A DNA stretch of 38,498 bases. It comes from Betaproteobacteria bacterium HGW-Betaproteobacteria-4. GTDB lineage: Bacteria; Pseudomonadota; Gammaproteobacteria; Burkholderiales; Rhodocyclaceae. Within the stretch, counting starts at the first letter, position 1, and each line of letters begins with the position of its first letter. Below the pieces are notes generated by a model. It did not search any database, was not told where the DNA came from, and was given only the letters and a program-made list of their open reading frames with translations. The translations under genes and the position numbers were made by a program. The stretch is from the NCBI GenBank assembly GCA_002840785.1, contig PHCH01000050.1, forward strand, positions 1 to 38,498. The letters run 5' to 3'. Shown here piece after piece: positions 1 to 9,313 of the stretch.

Positions 1-1611
1 ACGGCGGTGCTGCTTGCCGTGCACGCCGCGCCCGTCTATTTCCACCGCAAAGGCAAGGGCCGCTTCCGCAAGGCGCCTGCCGACATTCTCGCAGCTGCTT
101 TGGCCAGTCTTGAAAAAAAGCGTCAGCAAGCGCTCACGATGGAAGGCTGGATTGTCGAGCTGAGAGAATTCCGTCTGCCGCCGGAAATCGGCGCCATGAC
201 CGATGCCCTGCTCTACGCCCCGGACCGCAACAAACCGGAAACCAAGGCCTTCGAGACGGCCTGTGCCGAAGCCGGCCTGACGGCGGCGCAAATGCTCTTC
301 AAGTGCGGCGCCATCAAGTCGCCCTACTTCCTGCATTACCGTCGCTTTTTGCACGAACAGTTCCCCAAGGGCGTCGCCTTTCCGCCCCTTGAGGCGCCCA
401 AACTGCCGCGCGACCTGCCGCGCGCCGACGTCCGTGCCTTCTCGATCGACGACGCCAGTACCACCGAAATCGACGATGCGCTGTCGGTCGTCAAACTGCC
501 CGGCATCGGTTCGCGCATCGGCATCCACATCGCGGCGCCGGGGCTGGCCATCGAACACGGTTCGCCGCTCGACGGCATCGCCCGCGCCCGGCTGTCGACG
601 GTCTACATGCCCGGCAACAAGATCACCATGCTGCCCGACGCCGTGGTCCAGAATTACACGCTGGCCGGCGGCGTCGATTGTCCGGCTGTGTCGCTCTACC
701 TGACGGTCAATGACTCGCTTGAAATCCTCAGCCATGAGTCGCGGCTGGAAATGGTGCACATCGCCGCCAACCTGCGCCACCACGAAATCGAACCCTGGTT
801 CAACGCCGAAACGATCAACGGTCCGCTGCCCGATGCGCCGTTCAAGGACGAGCTGGTGCACCTCTGGCATTTCGCCAACGCCTGCGAAGGCCGGCGCGGC
901 AAGCCGTCGGCGATGCAGGGCATCAACGATTACAACTTCGAGATCGCCGGCGATCTGGCCGATCCGGACAGTTGCACCGTCGAGATTTCCGAACGCAAGC
1001 GCGGCAGCCCGCTCGACAAGCTGGTCGCCGAACTGATGATCGTCGCCAATTCGACCTGGGGCGGCCTGCTCGCCGAGAAAAACGTTGCCTGCCTGTACCG
1101 CGCCCAGACGCAGGGCAAGGTCCGCATGACGACCTCGCCGCTACCGCACGAAGGCCTCGGCGTGCCGCAATACGCCTGGATGACCTCGCCGCTGCGTCGC
1201 TACTGCGATATGGTCAATCAATGGCAGCTGATTGCCTGTTTGAAGGGCGAAACGCCCGCCTTCGCGCAAAAATCGGCCGAATTGTTCGGTGCGATGCGCG
1301 ATTTCGAGCAAACCTACGCCGCCTATGCCGATTTTCAACGCCAGATGGAGCGTTATTGGTGCATGCGCTGGATCCAGCAGCATGGCTTGAGCGAAATCGA
1401 CGCCACGGTGCGTCGCGAACAGAGCGTCAAGCTCGACCATCTGCCCTTGTTGCTGCGCGTGCCGTCCCTGCCGGCCGATCTGGCGGCCGGTCAGCGCGTG
1501 CGTCTGACCGTTGAAAGCCTTGACCTGCTGGCGCCGGAAATCAGTTGCCGTTTCCTCAGTCTGCTCGGGGAGGACAATCCGGCCGAGGCCGTGGAGGAAG
1601 AGGAGCAGTGA
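1..1611 (+). CDS. RNB-domain exoribonuclease (RNase II/R family), 5' end outside window
   Basis: Predicted 3'-5' exoribonuclease that degrades RNA processively in the cytoplasm. The reading frame is open from the first base, so the N-terminus lies outside the window; the first in-frame GTG at 7 is probably not the real start. The RNB catalytic signature is visible as AFSIDDASTTEIDDALSV (about residue 145), with the acidic residues that bind the metal, and the second family signature as TSPLRRYCDMVNQWQL (about residue 395). A degenerate S1-like tail follows. It resembles the roughly 600-700 aa RNB proteins of betaproteobacteria that sit upstream of tonB and aroE rather than classical E. coli rnr or rnb. 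Its TGA stop overlaps the GTG start of the next gene, which suggests translational coupling. Confidence 0.88.
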   Translation, partial: TAVLLAVHAAPVYFHRKGKGRFRKAPADILAAALASLEKKRQQALTMEGWIVELREFRLPPEIGAMTDALLYAPDRNKPETKAFETACAEAGLTAAQMLFKCGAIKSPYFLHYRRFLHEQFPKGVAFPPLEAPKLPRDLPRADVRAFSIDDASTTEIDDALSVVKLPGIGSRIGIHIAAPGLAIEHGSPLDGIARARLSTVYMPGNKITMLPDAVVQNYTLAGGVDCPAVSLYLTVNDSLEILSHESRLEMVHIAANLRHHEIEPWFNAETINGPLPDAPFKDELVHLWHFANACEGRRGKPSAMQGINDYNFEIAGDLADPDSCTVEISERKRGSPLDKLVAELMIVANSTWGGLLAEKNVACLYRAQTQGKVRMTTSPLPHEGLGVPQYAWMTSPLRRYCDMVNQWQLIACLKGETPAFAQKSAELFGAMRDFEQTYAAYADFQRQMERYWCMRWIQQHGLSEIDATVRREQSVKLDHLPLLLRVPSLPADLAAGQRVRLTVESLDLLAPEISCRFLSLLGEDNPAEAVEEEEQ

Positions 1612-2501
1612 AAAAGAAGCGTTCCCTGCGCGCCTCCCGGGCGGCAAAGCAGGATCGCCGTCTGTGGATCGCCATCGGCGTTTCTGTTCTTTTTCATGTC
1701 GTATTGCTGGCGCTCAATTTCAAATTTCCGGATGAGTCCAGGGCTTTCCGTGAAAAGGCCATGGACATCATCCTGGTCAACGCCAAGTCTTCGCGCAAGC
1801 CGACCGACGCCAAGGCGCTGGCCCAGGCCAATCTCGATGGCGGCGGTAATACCGACGAAGAGCGCCGGGCCAAGACGCCGCTGCCGCCGACGACGCAACA
1901 ACATGACGGCGATGCGGTTCAGCAGATGCAGCGCCGGGTGCAGGAGTTGGAAACGGCCCAGCAACGGCTGCTCACCCAGGCCAGAAATTTGCGCAATGTC
2001 GCCACGGCAACGGCGAGCAGCGAACAACCGTCGCCGACCGTGCCGGTGGTCAGCGGAATCGACCTTGCCGAATCGGCCCGGGCCATGGCCCGCCTGGAAG
2101 GCGAAATAGCCAAGACGACCGAGGAATACAGCAAGCGGCCGCGCAAGAAATTTGTCGGCGCGCGTACCGAGGAATACGCGCTGGCCGCCTACCTCGATGC
2201 CTGGAAGCAGAAAATCGAGCGCATCGGCACGCTGAATTACCCGCCCGAAGCGCGTGGCAAGCTTTACGGCGCGGTGGTCATCTTTGTCGAACTGCGCGCC
2301 GAGGATGGCAGCCTGTACAACGCCGAGATTTCGCGCTCGTCCGGACACAAGATTCTCGATCAGGCGGCGCTGCGCATCCTCAGAATGTCGGCGCCCTTCG
2401 GCCCGATTCCTCAGCAGGCGCTGGGTAGGGCGACCGTGCTTTCCTTTGCCCGGACCTGGTATTTCACCCAGGGCGACGCCCTCAATACGGCCAACAAATG
2501 A
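1608..2501 (+). CDS. TonB-like energy transducer / TonB C-terminal domain protein
   Basis: Predicted inner-membrane protein of 297 aa with a TonB C-terminal domain, expected to couple proton-motive force to an outer-membrane receptor or to act in an envelope complex. I start it at GTG 1608, inside the previous stop (GTGA overlap), because a GAGGAAGAGGAG purine run precedes it and it gives a basic N-terminus ([17 protein letters not shown]). A single membrane segment follows (about residues 20-36, [17 protein letters not shown]). The middle is a Q/E-rich, coiled-coil-prone spacer (about 95-130). The C-terminal domain (about 190-285) has the [19 protein letters not shown] pattern of the TonB fold. 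No ExbB or ExbD lies next to it and the proline-rich spacer is weak, so it may be a paralogue rather than the main TonB. Confidence 0.8.
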   Translation: MKKKRSLRASRAAKQDRRLWIAIGVSVLFHVVLLALNFKFPDESRAFREKAMDIILVNAKSSRKPTDAKALAQANLDGGGNTDEERRAKTPLPPTTQQHDGDAVQQMQRRVQELETAQQRLLTQARNLRNVATATASSEQPSPTVPVVSGIDLAESARAMARLEGEIAKTTEEYSKRPRKKFVGARTEEYALAAYLDAWKQKIERIGTLNYPPEARGKLYGAVVIFVELRAEDGSLYNAEISRSSGHKILDQAALRILRMSAPFGPIPQQALGRATVLSFARTWYFTQGDALNTANK

Positions 2502-3322
2502 GCGATCTGTACTGCGTCTTTGGCAACCCGATTGCCCATTCAAAATCGCCCGCCATTCACGCGGCGTTTGCCGCAGCGAGCGGGCAGGATTTGATCTACG
2601 AAGCGCGCCTTGCTGCGGTCGACGGCTTCCAGTCGGCAATTTCCGGATTCATGGCCGCCGGCGGCAAGGGGGCGAATGTCACCGTGCCTTTCAAGGAGGA
2701 GGCGTTTCGCTTGGCGACGCGGCTCTCGGAGCGCGCGGCACGGGCCGGGGCGGTCAATACGCTGGCTTTCAACGGCAACGACATCTTCGGCGACAACACC
2801 GATGGCGCCGGCCTGGTGCGTGACATGACGCACAACCTCGGCTTTTCACTGGCCGGCAAACGCATTTTGCTGCTCGGTGCCGGCGGTGCTTCACGCGGGG
2901 TGATCGCGCCGCTGCTGGCGGAAAAGCCGGCCTCGCTGTTCATCGCCAATCGCAGCGCCGACAAGGCTGTTGCGCTGGCCGCGTCGTTTGCCGACATTGC
3001 TACGGTCAACGCCGGAAATTTCGCAAAAACCAAAGGTAATAGCTTCGATCTGGTCATCAATGCCACATCCGCCAGCCTTTCCGGCGAAAGCCTGCCTTTG
3101 CCGCCGGGCATCTTTGCGCCGGGGTCACTGGCTTACGACATGATGTACGGCAAAGGCGAGACGCCCTTTCTGGCGCTGGCCCGCGAACAGGGTGCAGGGT
3201 TGCGGGCCGACGGCTTGGGCATGCTGGTCGAACAGGCGGCCGAGGCCTTTTTCATCTGGCGCGGCGTGCGCCCGGATACCGTGCCGGTGCTGGCCGAGTT
3301 GCGCGCCAAGCTGGCGCCATGA
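2498..3322 (+). CDS. aroE: Shikimate dehydrogenase (NADP+)
   Basis: Cytoplasmic enzyme of the shikimate pathway that reduces 3-dehydroshikimate to shikimate with NADPH. It is 274 aa, the normal family length. The substrate-binding N-terminus is visible ([12 protein letters not shown], about residues 9-20), as are the catalytic lysine motif NVTVPFK (about 61-67) and DNTDGAG (about 99-105). The Rossmann nucleotide loop is GAGGASRGV (about 127-135), and NATS is present near 189. ATG 2498 overlaps the upstream stop (ATGA). The next gene, mtgA, again overlaps by four bases, so this is one transcription unit. A copy of the dispersed 12-bp motif lies at 3000-3011 in the sequence encoding ATVNAG, in the variable loop before NATS, where it would be tolerated. 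Confidence 0.95.
   Translation: MSDLYCVFGNPIAHSKSPAIHAAFAAASGQDLIYEARLAAVDGFQSAISGFMAAGGKGANVTVPFKEEAFRLATRLSERAARAGAVNTLAFNGNDIFGDNTDGAGLVRDMTHNLGFSLAGKRILLLGAGGASRGVIAPLLAEKPASLFIANRSADKAVALAASFADIATVNAGNFAKTKGNSFDLVINATSASLSGESLPLPPGIFAPGSLAYDMMYGKGETPFLALAREQGAGLRADGLGMLVEQAAEAFFIWRGVRPDTVPVLAELRAKLAP
3000..3011 (-). repeat. Dispersed 12-bp motif, copy 1 (inside aroE)
   Basis: CTACGGTCAACG, the reverse complement of the consensus GGTTGACCGTAG with one mismatch, followed by an A/T-rich run (GCCGGAAATTTCGC then AAAAACC). It lies inside aroE and is read in frame as ATVNA. Confidence 0.75.
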
Positions 3323-4014
3323 GACTCCTCAGGCGCTGCCTGAAATGGGCGGTGCTGGGTTTGCTCGGCGTCTGTCTGGTCTGGCAGTTGTGGTTGCTGG
3401 GCTGGGTGCTGTTCTGGGGTTGGGTCAATCCCGGCGAAACCCGTTTCATGGAAATCCGCCTCGGCGAGCTGCGCCAGAAGCAGCCCGAGGCCCGGCTCAA
3501 AAAGCAGTGGGTGCCCTACGAGCGGATTTCGATTCATCTCAAGCGCGCCATCATTTCGGCCGAAGATGCCAAGTTCGTCGATCATGAAGGCTTCGACTGG
3601 GAAGGTATCCAGAAAGCCCTGGAAAAGAACCAGAAGAAGAGGCGTTTCGCCGCCGGTGGTTCGACCATCAGCCAGCAACTGGCCAAGAATCTCTTTCTGA
3701 CGCCGACCAAGTCCTATGTCCGCAAGGCCGAAGAGGCGATCATCACCTTGATGCTGGAGAACCTGTGGAGCAAGCGGCGGATTCTCGAGGTTTACCTCAA
3801 TGTGATCGAGTGGGGGAACGGCGTGTTTGGTGCCGAAGCGGCGGCCCGCCACTATTACAACGCCAGCGCGGCCCAGCTCGGGCCGGAGCAGGCGGCACGG
3901 CTGGCCGGCATGGTCCCGAATCCGCGTTTTTACGACCGAAATCGCAATGCGCCGGGTTTGGGCCGCAAGACGGCGATCATTCTGGCCCGCATGCCGGGGG
4001 CCGAAGTGCCTTGA
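3319..4014 (+). CDS. mtgA: Monofunctional biosynthetic peptidoglycan transglycosylase
   Basis: Predicted inner-membrane glycosyltransferase (GT51) that polymerises lipid II into glycan strands; 231 aa, the usual length for MtgA. An N-terminal membrane anchor is seen (about residues 12-37). The GT51 motifs are in order: [15 protein letters not shown] with the catalytic glutamate (about 77-91), [15 protein letters not shown] (about 111-125), then [22 protein letters not shown] (the third motif, about 152-173). There is no transpeptidase domain, which separates it from class A penicillin-binding proteins. The start ATG overlaps the aroE stop (ATGA). The 94 bp downstream hold a possible -10 box (TAAAAT, 4078-4083) for mgtE but no good -35. 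Confidence 0.93.
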   Translation: MRLLRRCLKWAVLGLLGVCLVWQLWLLGWVLFWGWVNPGETRFMEIRLGELRQKQPEARLKKQWVPYERISIHLKRAIISAEDAKFVDHEGFDWEGIQKALEKNQKKRRFAAGGSTISQQLAKNLFLTPTKSYVRKAEEAIITLMLENLWSKRRILEVYLNVIEWGNGVFGAEAAARHYYNASAAQLGPEQAARLAGMVPNPRFYDRNRNAPGLGRKTAIILARMPGAEVP

Positions 4015-4108
4015 GTTATTGCCCGGCCAAGGGGTTTTAACAGCGCTTTTGTCGGCGCCCGGGGAGCCTCGCAGTGCTAAAATGCCCCACCTTTTGCGGC
4101 GCCGCACC

Positions 4109-5551
4109 ATGAGCGAAGAAGCCCAGCTGACCGATACCGAAGACTTGCAGGAGCGCCTCGCCGAGGTGCAGACCCTGCTCGCCCGGCACAAGCTGGTCGA
4201 GGAGCTGGTCCACCGGCAGGAAGGGCCGCGCCACGACCTGGTCGAGGACATGGTGCACAAGCAGCACCTGCATGCCTTGCAGGCCCGCCTCGAGCCGATG
4301 CACCCGGCCGACATCGCCTATATCCTCGAAGCATTGCCGCAAGACGAGCGCCTGATCGTCTGGGGGCTGGTCAATCCCGAGCTGGAAGGCGAAATCCTGC
4401 TCGAAGTCTCGGACGCCGTTCGGGAAACCCTGATCGACTCGATGGAGCGCACCGAGCTGGTCGCCGCCGCCGAAACGCTCGATGCCGACGAACTGGCCGA
4501 CCTCGCGCCCGACTTGCCGCAGGGCGTTATCGACGACGTTTTCCGCGGCCTGACCATCGAGGAGCGCGAGCAGCTCCGCGCCGCGATGTCCTATCCCGAC
4601 GAGTCGGTTGGTTCGATCATGGACTTCTCCATGGTGACTGTGCGCGAGGACGTGACGCTCGAAGTCGTGCTGCGTTATCTGCGCCGCTTCGACGAGCTCC
4701 CCGACCATACCGACCAGCTATTCGTCGTTGATCGCAACGAACACCTCAAAGGCGTGCTGCCGCTCAATATCCTGCTGATCAATGAAGTCGACGTCGAAGT
4801 CGGTACCTTGATGCAGACCGATTTCGTCGAGTTCGAACCCGACGACTTCGCCGAAGAGGCGGCCAAGGCCTTCGAACGCTATGACCTCGTCTCGGCCCCG
4901 GTGCTCGACCCGGATGGCAGGCTGGTCGGCCGCGTGACGGTGAATGAGGTGGTGGACTACATCCGCGAAGAAGCCGAGCACGAACAACTGGCCCAGGCTG
5001 GTCTGCGCGAGGAAGAAGACATTTTCGCCTCGGTCTGGGACTCGGTGAAAAACCGCTGGGCCTGGCTGGCGGTCAATCTGGTCACTGCGTTTATCGCCTC
5101 GCGGGTGATTGGTGCCTTTGAGGATTCCATCGAGAAACTCGTGGCGCTGGCAGCCCTGATGCCCATCGTCGCCGGCATCGGCGGCAATTCCGGCAACCAG
5201 ACGATCACCATGATCGTCCGCGCCATCGCTATGGGGCAGGTCCAGCCCGATGCCATGCGCCGCCTGCTGCGCAAGGAACTCGGCGTGGCGACCTTCAACG
5301 GCCTGATCTGGGGCAGCCTGCTTGGTATCGCTGCGTGGTGGCTGTACGGCAGTGCCAAGCTCGGGCTGGTGATGACGGCGGCGATGACGCTGAACCTGCT
5401 GCTGGCTGCATCGGCCGGCGTGGGCATTCCGCTTTTGCGCCAGAAGTTCGGCGCCGACCCGGCGGTGGGCGGTTCGGTCATGATTACTGCGCTGACCGAC
5501 TCCGGCGGCTTTTTCATCTTCCTTGGCTTGGCGACGCTGTTCTTGATGTAA
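4109..5551 (+). CDS. mgtE: Magnesium transporter MgtE
   Basis: Predicted Mg2+ channel of the inner membrane, 480 aa, typical family length. ATG 4109 is chosen because it gives the normal N-terminus; longer in-frame extensions run back into mtgA. In order there are the acidic MgtE N domain (about residues 40-155, HPADIAYILEALPQDERL), two CBS domains that sense intracellular Mg2+ (about 160-285), a connecting helix, and five membrane helices (about 310-480). The pore signature PIVAGIGGNSGNQ is at about 350-362 and a second G-rich segment, ADPAVGGSVMITALTDSGGF, is near 450. It stands alone; the next gene is convergent. The 57 bp after its stop carry a full copy of the dispersed motif but no GC hairpin. 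Confidence 0.95.
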   Translation: MSEEAQLTDTEDLQERLAEVQTLLARHKLVEELVHRQEGPRHDLVEDMVHKQHLHALQARLEPMHPADIAYILEALPQDERLIVWGLVNPELEGEILLEVSDAVRETLIDSMERTELVAAAETLDADELADLAPDLPQGVIDDVFRGLTIEEREQLRAAMSYPDESVGSIMDFSMVTVREDVTLEVVLRYLRRFDELPDHTDQLFVVDRNEHLKGVLPLNILLINEVDVEVGTLMQTDFVEFEPDDFAEEAAKAFERYDLVSAPVLDPDGRLVGRVTVNEVVDYIREEAEHEQLAQAGLREEEDIFASVWDSVKNRWAWLAVNLVTAFIASRVIGAFEDSIEKLVALAALMPIVAGIGGNSGNQTITMIVRAIAMGQVQPDAMRRLLRKELGVATFNGLIWGSLLGIAAWWLYGSAKLGLVMTAAMTLNLLLAASAGVGIPLLRQKFGADPAVGGSVMITALTDSGGFFIFLGLATLFLM

Positions 5552-5572
5552 TTTCGGCGTCGGGCGGCCATT

Positions 5573-5605
5573 GCAATTTTGGCCGTTATTTTCGGTTGAC
5601 CGTAG
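5573..5605 (+). repeat. Dispersed motif, copy 2 with upstream T-tracts (mgtE/sugE intergenic)
   Basis: Exact 12-mer GGTTGACCGTAG at 5594-5605. It is preceded by an AATTTT tract, GGCCG, then a second T-rich tract (TTATTTTC), the full extended form. It sits between two convergent genes. Confidence 0.85.
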
Positions 5606-5608
5606 GAT

Positions 5609-5947
5609 TCAGTGTGAATCCGGTGTCACCAGCTTGAGTCCAACGATCCCGGCGACGATCAGGCCGATGCAGACAAAGCGCAGCACTTCCTTCGATTCAC
5701 CGAACAGGAATATGCCGAGGATCGCCGTGCCGACGGCGCCGATGCCGGTCCACACGGCGTAGGCCGTACCGAGCGGCAGCACTTTGAGCGACCAGCCGAG
5801 CAGGACAACGCTGGCGACCATCGCCACCAGCGTTACGACCGATGGCCCGAGGCGGCTGAAGCCCTCGGTGTATTTCAGCCCGACCGCCCAGCCGACCTCG
5901 CAGAGGCCGGCGATGAAGAGGATCAGCCAGGCGGAACCGGAATTCAC
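5609..5947 (-). CDS. sugE: Small multidrug resistance family transporter, SugE/Gdx type
   Basis: Predicted four-helix inner-membrane exporter of 112 aa that works as a dual-topology dimer. The conserved glutamate of helix 1 is seen in [20 protein letters not shown] (about residue 17), and [14 protein letters not shown] is present in helix 3. The W-x-VGLK-x-TEGF pattern is that of the SugE/Gdx subgroup, whose studied members export guanidinium and some quaternary ammonium compounds; the substrate here is inferred. I choose GTG 5947 because it overlaps the hemL stop (GTGA) and removes a non-homologous extension. It is the last gene of the minus-strand thiD-thiE-hemL-sugE run. No guanidine riboswitch was recognised. 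Confidence 0.88.
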   Translation of the reverse strand: MNSGSAWLILFIAGLCEVGWAVGLKYTEGFSRLGPSVVTLVAMVASVVLLGWSLKVLPLGTAYAVWTGIGAVGTAILGIFLFGESKEVLRFVCIGLIVAGIVGLKLVTPDSH

Positions 5948-7227
5948 TTTTGTGTGGCGAACCAGGTGTCGGCGGCGGCGATGGTGGCCGCGATGTCGGC
6001 GTCGGAATGGGCGGCCGAGACGAAGCCGGCTTCGAAGGCCGACGGCGCGAAGTAATGACCGGCGGCTAGCATGGCGTGGAAGAAGCGGTTGAAGGCTTCC
6101 TTGTCGCAGGCCAGCACTTCGTCGTAGGTGCCCGGGCACTTCTCGGCGAAATAGAGGCCGAACATGCCGCCGATGTTCTGGGCCGAAAACGCAACGCCGT
6201 GTTTCTTCGCAGCCGCAACCAGGCCGTCGCACAGGGCCTTGGTCTTGGCCGTCAGCGCTTCGTAGAAACCGGGCGCCTGAATGAGCTTCAAAGTGGCCAG
6301 ACCGGCTGCCGTGGCAATCGGGTTGCCGGACAGCGTGCCGGCCTGATAGACCGGGCCGAGCGGGGCGATCTGTTCCATGATTTCGCGCTTGCCGCCAAAG
6401 GCGCCGAGCGGCATGCCGCCGCCAACCACCTTGCCGAAAGTGCTCAGGTCTGGCGTGATGCCAAACAGGCCCTGGGCGCTTTTGAGGCCGACGCGGAAAC
6501 CGGTCATCACTTCGTCAAAAATCAGCACGGCGCCGTACTTCGTGCACAGCTCGCGCATGGCGTTCAGGAAGGCTTGGGTCGGGGCGATCAGGTTCATGTT
6601 GCCGACAACCGGTTCGACGATGACGGCGGCGATCTTGTCGCCATGCTTGGCGAAGGCGTCGGCCAGCTCCTGCGGATCGTTGTAGGTGAGGACCATGGTG
6701 TTCTCGGCCACGCCGGCCGGGACGCCGCTCGACGACGGGTTGCCGAAGGTCAGCAGGCCGGAGCCGGCCTTGACGAGCAGGCCGTCGGAATGGCCGTGAT
6801 AGCAGCCTTCAAACTTGATCAAAATGTCACGGCCGGTGTAACCACGAGCCAGGCGGATGGCGCTCATCGTCGCTTCGGTGCCCGAGGAAACCAGGCGCAC
6901 CATGTCCATCGAGGGGACCAGTTCGCAGAGCAGGTCGGCGATGTCGACTTCTTTTTCGGTCGGCGCACCAAAGGACAGGCCATCGACGGCGGCGGCCTGG
7001 ACGGCAGCGATGACATCAGGATGGGCGTGGCCGAGGATCATCGGGCCCCACGAGCCGACGTAGTCGGTGTACCACTTGCCGTCCGCATCCTGCACTTTCG
7101 GGCCGACGCCCTTCTGGAAGAAACAGGGCGTGCCGCCGACCGAGCGGAAGGCGCGAACGGGCGAATTGACGCCGCCCGGGATGTGGCGCTGGGCGCGCTC
7201 GAACAGTTGCTGGTTGCGTGAGGTCAT
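5944..7227 (-). CDS. hemL: Glutamate-1-semialdehyde 2,1-aminomutase
   Basis: PLP enzyme that converts glutamate-1-semialdehyde to 5-aminolevulinate, the first dedicated precursor of haem and other tetrapyrroles. It is 427 aa, the normal length. The start at 7227 gives the typical [28 protein letters not shown]-terminus and overlaps the thiE stop (ATGA). Visible features are the [16 protein letters not shown] region, the [16 protein letters not shown] cofactor loop, FDEVMTGFR, and the Schiff-base lysine in [13 protein letters not shown]. Clustering of hemL with thiamine salvage/biosynthesis genes thiD and thiE is common in betaproteobacteria. The downstream sugE start lies inside its stop. Confidence 0.96.
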   Translation of the reverse strand: MTSRNQQLFERAQRHIPGGVNSPVRAFRSVGGTPCFFQKGVGPKVQDADGKWYTDYVGSWGPMILGHAHPDVIAAVQAAAVDGLSFGAPTEKEVDIADLLCELVPSMDMVRLVSSGTEATMSAIRLARGYTGRDILIKFEGCYHGHSDGLLVKAGSGLLTFGNPSSSGVPAGVAENTMVLTYNDPQELADAFAKHGDKIAAVIVEPVVGNMNLIAPTQAFLNAMRELCTKYGAVLIFDEVMTGFRVGLKSAQGLFGITPDLSTFGKVVGGGMPLGAFGGKREIMEQIAPLGPVYQAGTLSGNPIATAAGLATLKLIQAPGFYEALTAKTKALCDGLVAAAKKHGVAFSAQNIGGMFGLYFAEKCPGTYDEVLACDKEAFNRFFHAMLAAGHYFAPSAFEAGFVSAAHSDADIAATIAAADTWFATQK

Positions 7228-7868
7228 GACTGGGCTTCCTCGAAAAGACGTTGATAGGCGGTGGCGCGCGCCGTGATGTCGGGGGCGCTGAACAGGTCGG
7301 TGATGACGGCGAGCAGGTCGGCGCCGGCGGCGATGAGCGGCGGCGCGTTGGCCAGCGTGATACCGCCGATGGCGCAGCTTGCTACGGTCAACCGGCTTTT
7401 TGCGGCAAAAAACAAATCGCTGCCGGCGAGCGGCGCGTTCGGTTTGGTCGGCGACGGATGGACGGCGCCGAAGGCAACGTAATCGACGCCGGCTGCCTCG
7501 GCCGCCTGGGCGGCGGCGAAGTCGGCGTAGCACGAGGCGCCGAGAATGCGGTTGGGGCCGAGCATGGCACGGGCTGCCATGAGGTTGCCGTCATCCTTGC
7601 CGAGATGCACGCCGTCGGCTTCGACGAGAACGGCCAGGGCCAGGTCGTCGTTGATCAGCAGCTTTGCATTGTGACGGCGGGTCAGTTCGCGCAGCGCCCG
7701 GGCGCGGGCGACGCATTCGGGCATCGCGCTGGTTTTGTCGCGATATTGAACGATGCGACAACCGCCGGCCAATGCGGCCTCTACCTCGCTGAGCAGTCGG
7801 GCGCCATCGGCGTGTTCCGGAGTGATGGCGTAAAGGCCGCGCAATTCAGGCCTCATCTGATTTGCCAT
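7224..7868 (-). CDS. thiE: Thiamine-phosphate synthase
   Basis: Joins HMP diphosphate and thiazole phosphate to make thiamine monophosphate; TIM-barrel enzyme of about 214 aa. I prefer ATG 7868 because AGGAC lies just upstream; ATG 7856 ([13 protein letters not shown]) is the alternative. The start overlaps the end of thiD by about 20 bases. Motifs in order: QYRDKT (about 42), [24 protein letters not shown] (about 71-94), [25 protein letters not shown] and a phosphate-binding CAIGGIT. The segment just before CAIGGIT (KSRLTVAS) is encoded by a copy of the dispersed motif on the coding strand, and it replaces the shorter hydrophobic strand I would expect there. Confidence 0.93.
   Translation of the reverse strand: MANQMRPELRGLYAITPEHADGARLLSEVEAALAGGCRIVQYRDKTSAMPECVARARALRELTRRHNAKLLINDDLALAVLVEADGVHLGKDDGNLMAARAMLGPNRILGASCYADFAAAQAAEAAGVDYVAFGAVHPSPTKPNAPLAGSDLFFAAKSRLTVASCAIGGITLANAPPLIAAGADLLAVITDLFSAPDITARATAYQRLFEEAQS
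7382..7393 (-). repeat. Dispersed 12-bp motif, copy 3 (inside thiE)
   Basis: Exact copy on the minus strand (CTACGGTCAACC on plus). Two A-rich tracts follow on the plus strand within 25 bases (CTTTTTGCGGC then AAAAAAC). Read in the thiE sense it encodes RLTVA. Confidence 0.85.
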
Positions 7869-8727
7869 CGTCCTGCTCGTCCTTGATTTTAGCCGCCTCG
7901 TCATCTTCGCCACGCGCCCAGAAAAAGCGGTCCGGAATGAACTGCCCCATGCCGGCCCGGAAGCCGGCGGCCAAGGTCTGCCACGTGTAATCCTGGGCAT
8001 CGTGTACGGCTTCTTCCATGTCGGCCCCGCCGGCAATGCAGCCGGCAATGGCCGAGGCCAGCGTGCACCCCGAGCCGTGGTAACTGCCCGGCAGCCGTTC
8101 CCACTGGTCGCGCCGGATGACGCCTGCAGCCCCGTACAAAGTGTTAACCACTTGCGGCGTGTTTTCATGCGTGCCGGTAATCAGCACGTACTGCGCACCC
8201 ATTTCGATCAGGCGCTGGGCGCATACGTCAATCGATGGCTCGCCTTCGTCCTCGTCGCTTTCGGCCAGTCGCCGCGCTTCCGGCGCATTCGGTGTGAGCA
8301 AGGTGGTTTGTGGCAGCAGCATTTCACGAATCGCCGAAATGACATCCTCGCCCGACAACTCGTCACCGCGCCCCGAGGCCAGCACCGGGTCAAAGATCAC
8401 CGGGATCTCCGGGTAGTCCGAAATGATCTCGGCAACCGCAATGACATTCTCGACGCTGCCCAGCATGCCGATTTTGAAGGCTGCCACCGGCATGTCCTCG
8501 AGCACCGTTCGCGCTTGTTGCTCGAGCATCTCGGCACTGACCGCCTGCACGCTCTGTACTCCCACGGTGTCCTGGACAGTCAGTGCTGTCAGGGCGCTGA
8601 GCGGGTGGCAGCCAAGGCTGACCAGCGTCAGGATGTCGGCCTGCATGCCGGCGCCCGACGACGGGTCGCTGGCGGAAAAGACCAGTACCATCGGTGGGCA
8701 AGGCGGGGAGGGGATGGTGGAATTCAT
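7846..8727 (-). CDS. thiD: Hydroxymethylpyrimidine/phosphomethylpyrimidine kinase
   Basis: Phosphorylates HMP and then HMP-phosphate in thiamine pyrophosphate synthesis; ribokinase-fold enzyme of 293 aa, slightly long because of an acidic/lysine-rich C-terminal tail (about residues 265-293) that does not look conserved. Motifs seen: [19 protein letters not shown] (about 14-32), LTALTVQDT (about 47-55), [13 protein letters not shown] and [10 protein letters not shown] in the middle, and the catalytic [12 protein letters not shown] anion-hole region (about 212-223). It is the first gene of the minus-strand unit leading to thiE, hemL and sugE. No TPP riboswitch core was found upstream. Confidence 0.92.
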   Translation of the reverse strand: MNSTIPSPPCPPMVLVFSASDPSSGAGMQADILTLVSLGCHPLSALTALTVQDTVGVQSVQAVSAEMLEQQARTVLEDMPVAAFKIGMLGSVENVIAVAEIISDYPEIPVIFDPVLASGRGDELSGEDVISAIREMLLPQTTLLTPNAPEARRLAESDEDEGEPSIDVCAQRLIEMGAQYVLITGTHENTPQVVNTLYGAAGVIRRDQWERLPGSYHGSGCTLASAIAGCIAGGADMEEAVHDAQDYTWQTLAAGFRAGMGQFIPDRFFWARGEDDEAAKIKDEQDDGKSDEA

Positions 8728-8914
8728 CGATATTCGCGCCCTTGGCGGGAGCGAAGGGAATTGGGTAAGATGGCCGCGATTTTATCCGAATCTCGAGGTA
8801 GCCGAAGTGCTCATCGGAAAGCCGTAACACTGTGATCGGCATTGCCTTCCGGCAATACTTCCGTAGTATGATGCGCTGATAACGCCTCAGTCAGAGGCAC
8901 AGGGGACAGGGAAA
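8728..8914. promoter_or_regulatory. Divergent promoter region between thiD and pilG
   Basis: No gene is recognised in these 187 bp. Toward pilG there is a plausible sigma-70 promoter, TTGCCT (8842-8847) and TAGTAT (8864-8869), 16 bp apart. Toward thiD a minus-strand TAAAAT lies at 8779-8784 with a weak TTCGGC 16 bp upstream. Related genomes often carry a rubredoxin gene just before pilG; none is present here. Confidence 0.4.
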
Positions 8915-9299
8915 GTGGCTGATTTATCCAGACTGCGACAGCAACACGATACGGCGCAGCGCCGAGATATTTCTCGTCCAGGCGGGTTGCCAGGTTGTCC
9001 TCGCCGAAGACGGATTCGATGCGCTGGCCAAGATTGCCGATCACCAACCGAGCGTGATTTTTTGCGACATCATGATGCCGCGCCTTGATGGCTATCAAAC
9101 CTGCTCGCTGATCAAGAAAAATCCAAAATTCAAGGCCACGCCGGTCATCATGCTCTCCTCCAAGGATGGCCTGTTTGACCGGGCGCGCGGTCGCATGGTC
9201 GGTTCCGACCAGTATTTGACCAAACCCTTCACAAAAGACAGCCTGCTGCAAACGGTCGCCACCTTTGCCTTGCCGGCCGAGACAGAATCCAACACGTAG
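8915..9299 (+). pseudogene. pilG: Twitching-motility response regulator PilG, frameshifted by a small deletion
   Basis: Single-domain CheY-like receiver of the Pil-Chp pathway, about 128-130 aa when intact. GTG 8915 begins MADLSRLR. At about 8937 the frame jumps, and from there the second frame reads DSNTIRRSAEIFLVQAGC through the phospho-acceptor region VIFCDIMMPRLDG to the C-terminal KPFTKDSLLQ. What is missing between LR and DSNT is about 17 bases, the codons for roughly VMVVD. This is the beta-1 strand and the first acidic residue of the metal-binding pocket. As written the gene cannot make a working receiver. The rest is well conserved, so either the deletion is very recent or it is an assembly error. 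It starts the pilG-pilH-pilI-pilJ-chpA run. Confidence 0.85.
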
Positions 9300-9313
9300 C
9301 TCAGGGAGAGCGC

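Noticed and set aside
6076-7221. Plus-strand open frame of 381 codons opposite hemL
   Set aside because: Mirror of hemL, which has all expected motifs; no family seen in the mirror frame.
8728-8914. TPP riboswitch upstream of thiD
   Set aside because: The conserved CTGAGA and the ACC..TGAACCTGA core are absent.
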